DNA of 40,962 nt, taken from NCBI GenBank assembly GCA_020831525.1, contig JAFIGH010000041.1:1-40962 (forward strand), given 5' to 3'. Each line of letters begins with the position of its first letter. The stretch's first letter is position 1. Source of the DNA: Opitutales bacterium (GTDB lineage: Bacteria; Verrucomicrobiota; Verrucomicrobiia; Opitutales; Oceanipulchritudinaceae). The notes under the pieces were generated by a model. The model made no database searches. It saw only the letters and a list, made by a program, of their open reading frames with translations, and was not told the origin of the DNA. Position numbers and translations under genes: made by a program. Shown in pieces: positions 18,747-31,576 of the stretch.

Positions 18747-19873
18747 CCTTCGCGCCGCGCCTCCCGCCGCGGAAGGTGCAACCGGTGGACTCCGTTCAGC
18801 CCCACGGCGACGACAACCCCGTCGGGTGCCTCGACAAGCGCCGCCGCGCCCTGCACGGGCACCCGCCAGAGCGCGAAACTCCGCCCTCCATCCCGGCTGA
18901 GAAAAAACTGGCCGTTCTGCGCGGCGAGGACGACCTCACCGCCGGATAGCCGCGCACCGTGCGTCACAAGGAGCGGCGCCGGTGATTCCACATCGGTCCA
19001 TGACACACCTCCGTCGCTCGAACGGAAGACATTGCCGCGCAAGCCGTAGGCAAGAAGCGTCCGGGCTCCCAGCGGAAGAACCCCGAAAAGCGAACCGTCG
19101 TAGGGCGAGTCCATTTCTTCCCAAGTCTCACCGTCATCGACGGAATGGAGGAGTTCGCCAGTCTCCAACGCGATGAAGAGCCCGCCGTCAACTGCCGCCG
19201 AAATGCGATTGAAATGAAGCTCCTCCCAAAAGATTTCGCGCAATGACCATCGGTTGCCGCCATCCATTGTCTCCACGAAAAGGCCGTAGGCGCCGACGGC
19301 GAACCCGCGCTCGGCGTCCAGAAAACGCACATCAAGAAAGCGGTTTTCGATACCTCCTTCCGCGTATTGATGATTCCATGACCTGCCTCCATCTGTTGTC
19401 GCGAGGACGACGTTGTCGTGGCCGACGGCCCAGCCCAACTCCGAATCGGCAAAGAAAACCGCGGTCAATGTGGAGCGGGTGGGCACCGGGACTTGCTCCC
19501 ATGTTCGCCCGTAATCATCCGAAAGGAGGATATGTCCGCGCTCCCCCACCGCGACCAGACGGTCGCCCGCCAGCGCGATATCAAGAAGCACCGACCGCTC
19601 CGCCAGCGGCATGATCTCGGCGGGAATCTCGACACGGGCGGACAGAGAATTGGGGAGGGAGACAAAAACGAAGAGGAGGAGGAAAAGAGAGGATGACCAC
19701 AATGCCGCCGCACCGCACCCGTAGCGCGAAGCTTCAGCGAGCGGCCGCCGCGCGCGCACGCTTCTGCCAACCGCACACGTGCCTCGCTTCAGCTGAAGCC
19801 TACGCGACACCGCCGCACCCCATACGTAGCGCAGTACTTTTGCGAGCGAAACGCCGACAAAGATTCCATCCAT
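18743..19873 (-). CDS. YCF48/BNR-repeat beta-propeller protein
   Basis: The mature part is a run of BNR/YCF48-type repeats: HILLSDDYGRTWEQV, VVLATTDGGRSWNHQ, LFVETMDGGNRWSL, LLHSVDDGETWEEM, VFRSSDGGVSWTDV, FFLSRDGGRSFAL, each with the aspartate-box GG.W pattern. A hydrophobic stretch SLFLLLFVFVSLPNSLSA reads as an export signal. The start is uncertain: ATG at 19873 is listed, but the N-terminus it yields is translated repeat DNA; GTG at 19759 or TTG at 19702 would put the signal peptide closer to the N-terminus. It lies between DUF1329 and the RND gene and likely forms part of the same envelope machine. Confidence 0.75.
   Translation of the reverse strand: MDGIFVGVSLAKVLRYVWGAAVSRRLQLKRGTCAVGRSVRARRPLAEASRYGCGAAALWSSSLFLLLFVFVSLPNSLSARVEIPAEIMPLAERSVLLDIALAGDRLVAVGERGHILLSDDYGRTWEQVPVPTRSTLTAVFFADSELGWAVGHDNVVLATTDGGRSWNHQYAEGGIENRFLDVRFLDAERGFAVGAYGLFVETMDGGNRWSLREIFWEELHFNRISAAVDGGLFIALETGELLHSVDDGETWEEMDSPYDGSLFGVLPLGARTLLAYGLRGNVFRSSDGGVSWTDVESPAPLLVTHGARLSGGEVVLAAQNGQFFLSRDGGRSFALWRVPVQGAAALVEAPDGVVVAVGLNGVHRLHLPRREARREG
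19720..19846. repeat. Three REP-like GTAG-headed palindromes
   Basis: Three 22-base units, each running from CGTAG to GCGAG, lie in the gap after DUF1329. Unit 1 (plus, 19720-19741) holds GAAGCTTC. Unit 2 (minus, about 19783-19804) is GTAG followed by a perfect 14-base palindrome GCTTCAGCTGAAGC. Unit 3 (plus, 19825-19846) has a CGCA/TGCG stem. GTAG plus palindrome is the REP signature recognised by RAYT transposases. The repeats overlap the upstream part of the YCF48-like reading frame. Confidence 0.6.
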
Positions 19874-19887
19874 CCGCTGACCTTGCT

Positions 19888-21252
19888 CTAGCGCACGCCT
19901 TCGCGACGGAGATTGGCGGGCGTGAAGTCGGAAGGCACCGGCGGGCGGGAGAAATCGTAGGGCCGTAGTTCGTTGTCCATGCCGATGGCGAGGTAGCGTC
20001 CGGCTTGGAGATCGGTATGGACCTCGAGCGTCGTCCACAGGCAGGGAACCTCATAGAAGTTGATCGCAAATCCCTCGGAAACACGCCAGAGCTGGCCACG
20101 GCCGTCGTATTGCTCCACAGCGAGGATTTGCCAGCTGTCTTCATCGACGTAAAACACGCGGCGGGCGTAGATATGGCGGGTTCCCTCGCGGAGGGTCGCC
20201 TCGACCACCCAAACGCGGTGCCGTTCGTAGCGTGTGAGGTCCTGGTTGATGTGGAGTGGGCGGAGGATGTCCCGCACGCGGATCGAGTCGCTGTGCAACC
20301 TGTAGTTATTGTAAGGCACGATAACCTCCCGCTTACCGAGGATCTCCCAGTTGTAGCGGTCGAGGGCGCCATTGAACATGTCGAACTGATCGCTTGTGCG
20401 CATACCGTCGGAAGCTGTCCCCGGATTGTCGTAGGCGACGTTCGGAGCCCGCCGAACCCGGCGCTGACCGACGTTGTAGGTCCATGCGCGCCGCGGCTCC
20501 CGCACTTGGTCGAGCGTCTCGTGCACGAGAAGAATCGACCCCGCGAGGCGCGCCGGGGCCACAACCGTCTGCTTGAGAAAGAGGAGGATGTTTTCGGAGA
20601 CACCTTCCATCGCTTCGCCGCCGCCATAGTTGAAGAGGAACTCGTCGTGAAATTCAACAAGCGTGAAATCGCCCCGACGGTTCGGCGAAGCCTGCGTAAT
20701 CGTGCGTGTAGCGCCCTCGCCGCGATAGCGCATAAGATGGTTCCAGATCACTTCCTCGCCGCGCGACGGAATAGGAAACGGGAAGCCGAAACGCGTCCCC
20801 GCCACGCCATCGCCGTCGCCGACAAGCCTTGCGTTGACGGCGTTGCTCCGGGTCGCTTCGTACACCTCTTCCGGATACGAAGCGGAGCGCCGCGTGGGGT
20901 AGACCGGTATTTTATACGTTTCCGGGTACGCGCGCAGCATGGCCTTGTGGCCGTCCGTCAGGTAATCGGCGTGCTCGTCCATGTTTTCCGTTGTGATGAC
21001 GAACAAGCGATCATCCTCCGCAAAAGGATCGGGGTGGTGCATGCCCGGCCGGTAGCCTTCGGGCCAATCCGTGAGGCCTCCGTCCCATGCGGGGATGACA
21101 CCGTCGGCGCTTCCCGCGCGTTCGGCGCCCACCGGGGTGAGGTCGCGCCCGAGGCGCTCTGCCTCCGACGAAGAGACCTGCGCATGGACAAGAGAAACCG
21201 CTCCGAGAAGCGAGAGGACAATGACGGGCTTTACGATGAAGTGATATGACAT
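19888..21252 (-). CDS. DUF1329 periplasmic protein
   Basis: A 454-residue exported protein with signal peptide (residues 1-24, ending VSLVHA) and DUF1329 features: ERLGRDLTPVGAERAGSADGVIPAWDGGL near the N-terminus, the MKL-like body with YNYGGGEAMEGVSENILLFLKQ, and EPRRAWTYNVGQRRVRRAPNVAYDNP. Its fold is related to lipoprotein carriers such as LolA/LolB, so a periplasmic lipid shuttle is the usual proposal. A strong AGGAGG lies five bases before the ATG. The DUF1302 gene precedes it by 18 bases. Confidence 0.92.
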   Translation of the reverse strand: MSYHFIVKPVIVLSLLGAVSLVHAQVSSSEAERLGRDLTPVGAERAGSADGVIPAWDGGLTDWPEGYRPGMHHPDPFAEDDRLFVITTENMDEHADYLTDGHKAMLRAYPETYKIPVYPTRRSASYPEEVYEATRSNAVNARLVGDGDGVAGTRFGFPFPIPSRGEEVIWNHLMRYRGEGATRTITQASPNRRGDFTLVEFHDEFLFNYGGGEAMEGVSENILLFLKQTVVAPARLAGSILLVHETLDQVREPRRAWTYNVGQRRVRRAPNVAYDNPGTASDGMRTSDQFDMFNGALDRYNWEILGKREVIVPYNNYRLHSDSIRVRDILRPLHINQDLTRYERHRVWVVEATLREGTRHIYARRVFYVDEDSWQILAVEQYDGRGQLWRVSEGFAINFYEVPCLWTTLEVHTDLQAGRYLAIGMDNELRPYDFSRPPVPSDFTPANLRREGVR

Positions 21253-21270
21253 GACGCCTCCTACGTAGGG

Positions 21271-23241
21271 TTAAAATGAATACTTGACTGTAGCGGTGAC
21301 AAAATCGCGGTCGCGGATCAGGTTCCGGCGCCCCGCCCCGAAGAACTTCGTGTAGTTGATATCAGCCGTCCACGAGAGCTGATAGGTTGCCTGCGCGCCG
21401 AGTGTCACGGACTTGCGGTGTTCGACGAAATTGCCGATAGGCTGCGGTGTTGTCCCGCGCACATCGTGGGCAAACTGAATCATAGGCGACACGTTCGTGC
21501 TGAAGAAAAGGTTGTCGTAGTCCAGCCTCCCGACCGCTCGGTATCCCCATGAGAATCGGTCCGCAAAGTGCCCGCTCGGCTCGGTGCCCGGCTGAAGTCC
21601 CGCTTGCGTCGCGGCCTCGGTCCCGCCGAGGAAGGTACCCGGTGCCTCGTAGCGCAGCTCGTCTTTGCCGGGCAGGCCCGGCACATAATTCGCCCCTGCC
21701 TCGACGAGAAAGACCGCCTGATTTGCGCCGAGCATGGGACCGAGAACTTTCGTCGCCGTCATCTGCGCCTGCCAGATGGATTCACGCGACCACCCGCGGA
21801 CATAGGTATCGAGCTGCCCGCTGAAGTCGCCCAGTTGATTGACGGCGGCGAAGCCGGGGTTGATGGAGGAGAGGGCGGCAAAAAGCAGCTCCACATCATC
21901 GATCTGGAGCGGCTGGTCCCAGCGGTAGGAAAGCTCACCCTGCAGCGAGATTCCGGTCGCTCCAACATCCGTGTTGAAGCTGGCCCCGAGAAGTTTGATG
22001 CTCTCGGGATACTCCACGAGGTAGCGCCCGGTGGCGGCGGCGGTGAGAAAACCGACCTGCCGCGCCCCGTCGGCGATCTGCTGCGCTCCGGGATAAAACG
22101 GCGCAAAGGGTGCCAGTTCCGGCGGCAGGCCTCCCGCCGGAACCTCCATAAGGGCTGCGCCCACAAGTTGAGGCAGGACGGCGGACACCGTCTCGGGCGG
22201 AATGCCCTGCGCGATCATTGCGGGAGCAAGGTTTGCCTGCGCGAGGTTGCCCGCCGTCGCCTGGACGACGGACGGATTGATGGGCGAAGTCGGAGTACGC
22301 GCGCTGAGCACAGGCAAACGGCTGTGGTAGTGCACAAAATACAACCCGAATTCGCTTCCGTTGAGTTCCGGCGCGTAAATGCGCGCGGCCAGCCCGAACT
22401 GTCCCGCATGGGTGGGGCGGCGGTCCTCGCCCCGCGGGATGGCCCCGAGGTCGCCGTCGTCCGGCAGCGAGCCGAACCCGAGAAACACCCGGTCACCGCC
22501 GCGTCCAACAAAGTCGTTTGTGCTGAAATATGTGCCCGGCGGGTCAACTATGATCTCCTTCCAACGGAATTGGTAGAACGCCTCCACAGTGACGTTGTCC
22601 GTCACCCCGGCGGACACGCTCGCGAGCCAAACGGGCAGAAAGGCATTGCGCAGCTCAGAACCCGGCTGACGCAGCAGCGAGACATCGACCGGATTGACGA
22701 CATTGACCCCGTTCGGGATGAATGTGCTCTCCCCCCAGTTGATGACCTGCCGCCCCAGGCGCAGATTTACAGGAGCGTTACCGATGCGCAGATTGTGCCA
22801 GAGGTAGGCGTCGAGCATGTCGTAGCGGCTGCCGACACGGTCAAGGGCCTCGCGCGTGAGCGGCGTGCGCTCGCGGTCGCGCTCCTCGTTGATGTAGTCG
22901 TAGAAGGCGCTCGCCCGGAAGAACGCGCCGGAGCGCTGGTAACGCAAATCCAAATCCGCCGTGGCGAGGACGGGGGCGGACACCCATCCCCTGGAGTAGT
23001 TCAGGTTGCCGTCGTCGGCGTTCACCGAGAACTGCGTGCCGCCTGCGGCGAGACCGATGAGGTCCGGTTGCGCGCTCTTCACGCGGTACATGCCGCCAAC
23101 GGAGACCGTCAGGTCGAGCCGGGCGTCGACGTCGCCGACCTGAAAATCGAAGGCGGAAACTGAAACGGCGGCACACACCCAGAGGGCGGGTATCCGCAAA
23201 ACGATACATGGAGCGATGAAGCGGGGCTGGAGTGATTTCAT
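21271..23241 (-). CDS. DUF1302 outer-membrane protein
   Basis: A 656-residue protein of the DUF1302 family, predicted outer-membrane beta-barrel. It has a signal peptide (about 1-30), then FQVGDVDARLDLTVSVGGMYRVKS, the family motif NLRLGRQVINWGESTFIPNGVNVVNPVDVSLLRQPG, and a C-terminus ending TATVKYSF with the terminal Phe required for barrel insertion. It is the first gene of the four-gene run. DUF1302 and DUF1329 genes are known to travel together with RND exporters; the compound handled is not established. Confidence 0.92.
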   Translation of the reverse strand: MKSLQPRFIAPCIVLRIPALWVCAAVSVSAFDFQVGDVDARLDLTVSVGGMYRVKSAQPDLIGLAAGGTQFSVNADDGNLNYSRGWVSAPVLATADLDLRYQRSGAFFRASAFYDYINEERDRERTPLTREALDRVGSRYDMLDAYLWHNLRIGNAPVNLRLGRQVINWGESTFIPNGVNVVNPVDVSLLRQPGSELRNAFLPVWLASVSAGVTDNVTVEAFYQFRWKEIIVDPPGTYFSTNDFVGRGGDRVFLGFGSLPDDGDLGAIPRGEDRRPTHAGQFGLAARIYAPELNGSEFGLYFVHYHSRLPVLSARTPTSPINPSVVQATAGNLAQANLAPAMIAQGIPPETVSAVLPQLVGAALMEVPAGGLPPELAPFAPFYPGAQQIADGARQVGFLTAAATGRYLVEYPESIKLLGASFNTDVGATGISLQGELSYRWDQPLQIDDVELLFAALSSINPGFAAVNQLGDFSGQLDTYVRGWSRESIWQAQMTATKVLGPMLGANQAVFLVEAGANYVPGLPGKDELRYEAPGTFLGGTEAATQAGLQPGTEPSGHFADRFSWGYRAVGRLDYDNLFFSTNVSPMIQFAHDVRGTTPQPIGNFVEHRKSVTLGAQATYQLSWTADINYTKFFGAGRRNLIRDRDFVTATVKYSF

Positions 23242-23834
23242 TGGTGTGGTTTAGGTCGGAGTGGAAGTCTCGGGCGGCAGGCGGAACGGTCACTCCGCGG
23301 CTGGACCGCAACCGGCGCCGACGGGCGCCGCGGTGCCCGGATCCCGCCGCTCGCGCAACAGCATGGTTGGAGACCGGAGTTCGATGAACACCGGATTTAT
23401 TTCAGGCGGATGCCGGGGTATGGTGCCTGCGCTGTTCACGCTTGAAAAATGATCTTGTTTAGCCCATCTAATCCCAACATGAACCGGTCGGATTTGTCAA
23501 CTTCTAGCCGCGCCTATAAGGTTTTCTTATTTGTAAAATGCGCACGGCTTTATGGATTACAGAGTAATTCATTCCGCCCCAGAGGCCCCCCTCTGTCCTG
23601 TTCGCCCTGATTTCCGGATCGTTTGCCACACAAAGAGAATGGAAGATTTCAGTTGATCCCCGGAGCTGAGGTCTATTTTGTTCAAAAAATGGGTGTTTTC
23701 GTTTATCTCAACCACAGGAGCGCGTTGAATGCATCGCGCCCGGCTGCCGTGCGTGCCTACCCGCGCTGGCAGGGGTACTGCCGGTCCCGACCCCTCGCCG
23801 CCGGCCGAAGGACAAGAGACCGTTGAAATCGTGT
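23242..23834. other. Divergent intergenic region
   Basis: About 590 bases separate the DUF1302 operon (minus) from the hybrid kinase (plus). The middle part (about 23440-23720) is clearly AT-richer than the genes and should hold both promoters. A TTGACA occurs on the minus strand at 23498-23493 as a possible -35 for the DUF1302 operon, with no good -10 at the right distance. No gene or structured RNA could be supported. Confidence 0.4.
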
Positions 23835-27740
<3,906 letters not shown>

Positions 27741-28037
27741 CGTGTCATTGTAACTGAGGCCCCATTTTCTTTTGATGCGTACAGAAAACAGAGCAGTCTC
27801 TGTTGACACAGTCAGTGGACACGGCGCGAGACAAGCAGTCTCCGTATCCCGCATTCATCCGAGACAGAAGAAACTTCCTTCTTCGCTCTGTCCGTTGAGC
27901 GGCATCCTCGGTCTGTTCTCTTTGCAATGCGAAAGAATCCCTTCGTTCCCGTCGCAATGCTTGCCCGACCCACCGTGGAAAGGCCGTCCGGCGGGCATGG
28001 CGCTTCATGCCTGCCGACGGATACGGTCATTGCCCGC
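27741..28037. other. Convergent intergenic region with possible terminator
   Basis: The hybrid kinase and purK end facing each other. A strong imperfect stem lies at 27984-28020 (arm 27984-27999 pairs with 28006-28020; CGTCC..GGGCATG against CATGCC..GACGG, with one bulge), directly after the purK stop. The minus-strand side has only a short T-run, so a purK terminator is possible but not certain. Nothing coding is seen. Confidence 0.35.
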
Positions 28038-29195
28038 TTATGGACACAACCGCAGCGCCGCCTCGATCGCGGTCGCCTCGGCGAAAGCCGTCTCCGCGTC
28101 ACCGGCGAGAACGCACACATGCCCCATCTTCCGACCGGGGCGCGCCTCCGTCTTGCCGTAGAGGTGAAGCTTCGCACGGGGATTGCGCAACAGACCCGCC
28201 CAGTCCGGTTCACCGTTGGCCCACAGGTCGCCGAGAAGGTTGACCATGGCAACGGGCGAAAGGAGCCGGGTCTCACCAGGCGGAAGTCCGCAGACGGCGC
28301 GGATGTGCTGCTCGAACTGGCTCGTCAGGCAGGCGTCGAGACTATAATGGCCGGAGTTGTGCGGCCGGGGGGCGAGTTCGTTGACGAGCCAGCCCTGCGC
28401 CGTACGGAACAACTCGACCGCCAGCAGACCCACGAGGCCGGACCGCTCCGCAATGGCACGGGCGAGTTCCACCGCCTCCGCCCCGGCCTCTCTCGAAACC
28501 CGTGCAGGAACCACGGTTGTATGTAATATATGGTTGCGGTGAACATTCTCCGCGACGGGAAACACCGAGGTCTCCCCGCGCCCGTTACGCGAGCAGATAA
28601 CCGAAAACTCTCCCTCAAAATCGGCCCACGCCTCCACAATCACCTCCACCCCGGCAAACGACGCCCATGCCGCCTCGACTTCATCCGCCGCCTCAAGTTT
28701 ACGCTGGCCCTTCCCGTCATATCCAAACGACGTCGTCTTTGCCACACACGGAAACCCGATCACTTCGACCGCCCTGCGGAAGCTCTCCTCCGAGTCCGCG
28801 ATACGGAAATCCACGCACGGAAATCCATTGTCGCGGAAAAAGGTCTTCTCCCGCTTGCGGTTCTGGCAGATAGCAAGGATCCCTGCGGACGGATGCACCG
28901 GCGCATGCGCGGATACCGCCGCCACCGCTGCCTTCGAGACATTCTCGAACTCCAGCGTGGCTACATCCAACCCCGCCGCAAACCGCCCGAGGGCCGCCAC
29001 ATCGTCGAAAGCGCCGATCACCTCCGCATCCGCCACCATCGCCGCCGGACCACCGGGTGACGGATCGTAGACACGGAACCGGTAGCCCAGCCGACGTCCG
29101 GCGAGGATCGACATACGGCCCAACTGGCCGCCCCCCAGCATGCCAATGCACGCGCCCGGCAGAATGGCACCGGTTTTTGACTTCTCCACACTCAT
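28038..29195 (-). CDS. purK: N5-carboxyaminoimidazole ribonucleotide synthase
   Basis: PurK uses ATP and bicarbonate to carboxylate AIR to N5-CAIR in purine synthesis. The 385-residue ATP-grasp enzyme starts with the GACIGMLGGGQLGRMSILAGRRLGYRF motif and has FPCVAKTTSFGYDGKGQ (ATP-binding lysine and glycine loop), VIVEAWADFEGEFSV and NELAPRPHNSGHYSLDAC. The ATG at 29195 lies 15 residues before GACIGMLGG; an upstream in-frame start at 29297 would add 34 unlikely residues. It works directly with PurE, from which it is separated here by a transposase gene. Confidence 0.95.
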   Translation of the reverse strand: MSVEKSKTGAILPGACIGMLGGGQLGRMSILAGRRLGYRFRVYDPSPGGPAAMVADAEVIGAFDDVAALGRFAAGLDVATLEFENVSKAAVAAVSAHAPVHPSAGILAICQNRKREKTFFRDNGFPCVDFRIADSEESFRRAVEVIGFPCVAKTTSFGYDGKGQRKLEAADEVEAAWASFAGVEVIVEAWADFEGEFSVICSRNGRGETSVFPVAENVHRNHILHTTVVPARVSREAGAEAVELARAIAERSGLVGLLAVELFRTAQGWLVNELAPRPHNSGHYSLDACLTSQFEQHIRAVCGLPPGETRLLSPVAMVNLLGDLWANGEPDWAGLLRNPRAKLHLYGKTEARPGRKMGHVCVLAGDAETAFAEATAIEAALRLCP

Positions 29196-29630
29196 GAATC
29201 CCCGCAAGTCAAATCCCGACAGCTGCCCTGTCCACCGCAATCCGCCCCGCCAAACCGTCATATGTAATATCTCTGAGAAAAGAAATATACGCATCAAAAG
29301 ATATATAAAGATATATCCTATTTCTACGGCTGTTTCTCATTTTTATAATGGAATCTTAGCTGGCGCGGAAGATGCGCCCCGGCCACCGCTTGCATTGAGA
29401 TCTCCGAGCCCCGCAACAGAGGCACGAAATCTTCGAAAGCGCTATTTTGAGATGCCTTCGGATCTGCCGGACCTATACTCAATCCGTCCTCAGTCCAGGC
29501 TCCGCACGCGCAGCAGGGCGTCCGTAAACGTTGCTCGACCAATGCCCCTACCACCGCCGTCCGCGCGGACGCTTCGCCAGACACCAAAAGCTGAATCTTG
29601 GCCCCCCTCGCCCACTCCGTTTCGCTGGCG
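29196..29630. other. Intergenic region between transposase and purK
   Basis: No gene is supported. Near purK the DNA is AT-rich and holds ATCTCTGAGAA (29269-29279), whose exact inverse lies at 30640-30650 beyond the transposase gene, and a direct repeat AAGATATAT about 29298-29317. The remainder (29350-29630) is GC-rich and featureless to the eye. Confidence 0.4.
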
Positions 29631-30650
29631 CTATGGCACCTCGACGCGACACGCCGCGCGGGCGTTCGCCGCCGCCAGCGGCAGGCCCGTGACCATCTCC
29701 ACCGGCACCGCCCCGGGCGGCTTGCGCAACTTGCCCAGCGCCCGCGCGCCGTCGCCCTCGCTTAACCAATGCGCCGTGCCCAGCGCCCGGCCCCGCGTCA
29801 TGAAACCCAGCCGCAGGCGCAGCAGCTCGTACGCGGGCAACTCCCCGCCCGACGCCATGGCCTTCGCCAGCGCCTCCGCGTCCACGCACCCGCCCGAACC
29901 GTCCCGCTTCCGCGCCGCTCCCTTGCCCAGCATCAGCAAACGGTAGCGTGCCAGCGCTCCATCCTCGCCGCCTTCGCCCGGGCGGCACGCCGCAAGCGAG
30001 GCGCGCAGCGCCGCACTTCCCCCGAGCGCCTCCGCATACCCGCACCAACGGTAGTTCTCTGGAAGCTCCGCCAGTCCCGCCCGCACCGGATTCAGGTCGA
30101 TATACGCCGCCACGAGGGCGACAACAGACGGCTCATCCTCCACCAGCACGCTGCCGAATCGCTCCGCCCACAGCGTCCCCTCCGTTTCGTAGGTTTGGTT
30201 GAACCACTTCGTGTAGCGCTGCTTGAGCGTGCGCATGAACTCAGAGATGTCCCCCATTCGGCTCCACAGCCGTTCCCGCAGATCCCGCGCCCGCGAGGTC
30301 TCGCCCTCCGCCAGAACCTCCGCAAGCTCCCGCACGTTGAGTCGGCACCACGCCGCCCGCCCCCGCCCATAAAGCGCCTCGAAGCGCGCCACCAGCTCCG
30401 CGTCGTCACACTCGCGCAGCGCCGGATCGACCCGCACGAGGATATGCGCGTGCGTCTGCATCGCGCAGTAGGTGATCACCTCCACACCGCTGAAGCGCGC
30501 CGCACGGTGCAGCGCCGCGACCCATACCTCCCGCTGCACATCCGCCAGCAACCGGCGTTTCTGCACGATGCGGGTATAGGCATGGTAAACAGATATTTTA
30601 TTTGACTTTATTCGGATGCTTCCCATAATATATTTTAAATTCTCAGAGAT
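29269..30650. mobile_element. Candidate RAYT element inserted between purE and purK
   Basis: The segment is bounded by an 11-base inverted repeat, ATCTCTGAGAA at 29269-29279 and TTCTCAGAGAT at 30640-30650, and contains one transposase gene. It interrupts an otherwise colinear purE-purK pair; removing it would leave about 200 bases between them. RAYT genes do not normally have terminal inverted repeats, so the boundaries are provisional. Confidence 0.4.
29631..30626 (-). CDS. REP-associated-type tyrosine transposase (Y1_Tnp)
   Basis: A 331-residue protein of the IS200-like/RAYT superfamily. The HUH motif is present as MQTHAHILV (His-x-His), the conserved KQRYTKWFNQTYETEGTLWAERF segment holds a candidate nucleophilic Tyr, and AYIDLNPVRAGLAELPENYRW is the familiar C-terminal signature. 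The segment after about residue 220 is an extension not needed for the Y1 fold. The ATG at 30626 gives the start MGSIRIKSNKISVYHAYTRIV, aligning with the fold's first strand; an upstream ATG at 30707 would add 27 residues. It lies between purE and purK in the same orientation. No GTAG hairpins were seen next to it. Confidence 0.82.
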   Translation of the reverse strand: MGSIRIKSNKISVYHAYTRIVQKRRLLADVQREVWVAALHRAARFSGVEVITYCAMQTHAHILVRVDPALRECDDAELVARFEALYGRGRAAWCRLNVRELAEVLAEGETSRARDLRERLWSRMGDISEFMRTLKQRYTKWFNQTYETEGTLWAERFGSVLVEDEPSVVALVAAYIDLNPVRAGLAELPENYRWCGYAEALGGSAALRASLAACRPGEGGEDGALARYRLLMLGKGAARKRDGSGGCVDAEALAKAMASGGELPAYELLRLRLGFMTRGRALGTAHWLSEGDGARALGKLRKPPGAVPVEMVTGLPLAAANARAACRVEVP

Positions 30651-30780
30651 TTTGAAGCCTGTCAAGAGCGAACGGCCTGTGATCGTTGGCGGCAGTTGAT
30701 TTTGCATGAACGCTCATGTCATCGGCGACAATGGGGTCTGCAATTTCGTGTCGCCGACGCCTACTCCGGGTGTCGTCCCG

Positions 30781-31284
30781 TCAGTCCTCGTCGGGCGGGG
30801 GGAGTTCCATGGCTTCGACGGCGGTGGTTTGGCGGGCGCGGTAGGCTTTGAGGCGTTCGCGCAGGTCGTTGTCGCCGAGCGCGAGGATGGCGGCGGCGGT
30901 AAGCGCGGCGTTCTTGGCGCCGGCCTCGCCGATGGCGAGTGTGGGCACGGGAATGCCCGCGGGCATCTGCACAATGGAGAGGAGGGAGTCCAATCCATTG
31001 AGCGCGCGCGACTTCACCGGCACACCGAGGACGGGCAGCTCGGTCATGGAGGCGACCATGCCCGGGAGGTGGGCCGCGCCCCCCGCGCCCGCGATGATGA
31101 CGCGGATTCCACGCCCCGCCGCCTCCCGCGCATAGGCGTAGAGGCGTTCCGGCGTGCGGTGCGCGCTCACGATGCGGGTTTCACGCGGCACCCCCAGCTC
31201 GTCAAGGATCAAAACGGCGTGCCGCATTGTGCTCCAGTCCGAGCGGCTGCCCATGATGACACCCACTTGCGCTTCATTTTCCAT
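30781..31284 (-). CDS. purE: N5-carboxyaminoimidazole ribonucleotide mutase
   Basis: PurE (class I) moves the carboxylate of N5-CAIR to C4, giving CAIR. The 167-residue chain shows [14 protein letters not shown] at the N-terminus, [14 protein letters not shown] with the active-site histidine, and [18 protein letters not shown]. It is the usual partner of purK and should precede it in one operon; here a transposase gene separates the two by about 1.6 kb. A GTG two codons earlier (31290) is an alternative start. Confidence 0.96.
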   Translation of the reverse strand: MENEAQVGVIMGSRSDWSTMRHAVLILDELGVPRETRIVSAHRTPERLYAYAREAAGRGIRVIIAGAGGAAHLPGMVASMTELPVLGVPVKSRALNGLDSLLSIVQMPAGIPVPTLAIGEAGAKNAALTAAAILALGDNDLRERLKAYRARQTTAVEAMELPPPDED

Positions 31285-31576
31285 GTCCACGGTTCATGGT
31301 TTGCGACACGAGCGCTGTCGACGGAAAAGCGAGGATGTGTTCCCGGGGTTCAGTTACGCTTCTAAATGTATAGAACGGATAGGACTGGAATCGACGAGCA
31401 ATCCAGCCGTGTTTCGCGTCCCGAAGGACCGCGTTCCTCCGAACCAGCCGCCTATTCAACAGCCGTTGGTCCGGGACTACAACGGAGCACGGACTTTTCA
31501 GTCCGGGCTCAGGCACGGGTTGGAAAACCCATGCCGATGGATAAGCGTAACCGGAATCTCCGGGTCATTCCGCGAC
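31285..31576. repeat. Hairpin-bearing gap between purE and ldhA-like gene
   Basis: No gene is seen. A hairpin with GGACT (31491-31495) and AGTCC (31500-31504) lies beside a second, GGGTT/AACCC near 31518-31530. Read as reverse complement, this stretch aligns with the CCCGTGCC..GTCCGTGCTCCG repeat near 1255-1293, so it is another member of the dispersed hairpin family. Confidence 0.45.

Noticed and set aside
29140-29946. Plus-strand frame over the purK-transposase gap
   Set aside because: Pro/Ser/Arg-rich, overlaps the 3' end of the supported transposase on the other strand and has no motif.
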